A stretch of 64,000 nucleotides of DNA from assembly GCA_963804495.1 (NCBI GenBank), contig CAWDQN010000010.1:248001-312000 (forward strand), in the 5' to 3' direction. Source of the DNA: Rhodovastum sp963804495 (lineage in GTDB: Bacteria; Pseudomonadota; Alphaproteobacteria; Acetobacterales; Acetobacteraceae). The notes under the pieces are model-generated. The model saw only the letters and a list, made by a program, of their open reading frames with translations, ran no database searches and had not been told where the DNA came from. Numbering within the stretch: position 1 is the first letter of the stretch; the number at the start of each line of letters is the position of its first letter. A program made the position numbers and the translations under genes. This document shows, piece after piece, positions 63,928 through 64,000 of this stretch.

Positions 63928-64000
63928 CTACTTCATGCGTTGCCCAAGTTGCCAAACGTTTGCGACTTGCAGATCGGCGTCCAGCACGACAAAATCGGCA
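63928..64000 (-). CDS. C-terminal end of an amidohydrolase-family protein
   Basis: The last 23 residues of a leftward gene are visible: ADFVVLDADLQVANVWQLGQ followed by RMK and TAG. The pattern of a beta-strand ADFVVLD and a later VW-x-G fits the C-terminal beta sandwich of amidohydrolases such as NagA (N-acetylglucosamine-6-phosphate deacetylase). The rest lies beyond the window, so identity is tentative. Confidence 0.5.
   Translation of the reverse strand, partial: ADFVVLDADLQVANVWQLGQRMK

Overview
The window is about 64 kb of GC-rich chromosomal DNA, densely coded on both strands. The gene set points to an alphaproteobacterium: a COQ9-type ubiquinone gene, a cpa/tad type IVc pilus operon, an HpnL-like membrane protein, bacteriophytochrome-free housekeeping blocks typical of the class, and class-typical S21, L9 and DnaB proteins. 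A GC-rich dispersed repeat built on the hairpin CCAGGGCAGAGCCCTGG sits at many gene ends. I recall this repeat style from Acetobacteraceae (Rhodospirillales), so that family is my best guess; this is inference, not a database result.

Layout. 1-2.5 kb: the end of a DevBCA-like exporter operon (membrane fusion protein, permease, ATPase). 2.5-3.6 kb: a convergent HpnL-like membrane protein. 3.6-5.8 kb: feoAB ferrous iron uptake, with feoB broken by one base. 6.1-8.9 kb: cysS, a DUF305 protein and the RNA methyltransferase trmJ. 8.9-13.9 kb: an accessory island of lower GC carrying a frameshifted secreted protease, a ParE-type toxin/antitoxin pair, a HEPN/Toprim protein and a serine resolvase. 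The right edge of the island holds a 57-bp decayed copy of an internal trmJ segment. 14.2-21.6 kb: metabolic and housekeeping genes (amidase, beta-barrel protein, FMN-binding protein, carbonic anhydrase, rpsU, def, COQ9, transglutaminase-like protein, a 2Fe-2S/ferritin-like fusion).

21.7-35.9 kb is one long leftward tad/cpa pilus locus: tadD, flp pilin, prepilin peptidase cpaA, cpaB, secretin cpaC, lipoprotein cpaD, cpaE, ATPase tadA, tadB, tadC, three TadE/TadG-like minor pilins and a lytic transglycosylase. Most junctions overlap by 1-4 bases, and a good sigma-70 promoter lies before flp. 36.3-39.1 kb: a GT87-like membrane glycosyltransferase and a coiled-coil methyltransferase. 39.2-46.4 kb, leftward: rpsF-rpsR-rplI, cfa, dnaB, alr, mlaE, mlaF. 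46.8-47.4 kb: remains of an acyltransferase. 47.5-51 kb: fabD-fabG-acpP-fabF. 51-56.4 kb: sulfur assimilation (cysK, an Rrf2 regulator and the sulfate ABC transporter sbp-cysT-cysW-cysA). 56.4-61.9 kb: the Pho regulon operon pstSCAB-phoU-phoB behind a candidate Pho box. 62.4-63.8 kb: an aldehyde dehydrogenase. The right edge cuts the 3' end of an amidohydrolase.

Five genes (feoB, the protease, cpaE, tadA and the sulfate-binding protein) each carry one apparent single-base frameshift, with homology resuming immediately in another frame. That many in 64 kb suggests sequencing error in at least some cases. The most interesting items are the island around the HEPN/Toprim-resolvase pair and a pair of 74-bp palindromes inside a compound repeat, whose arms differ in sequence but keep pairing.
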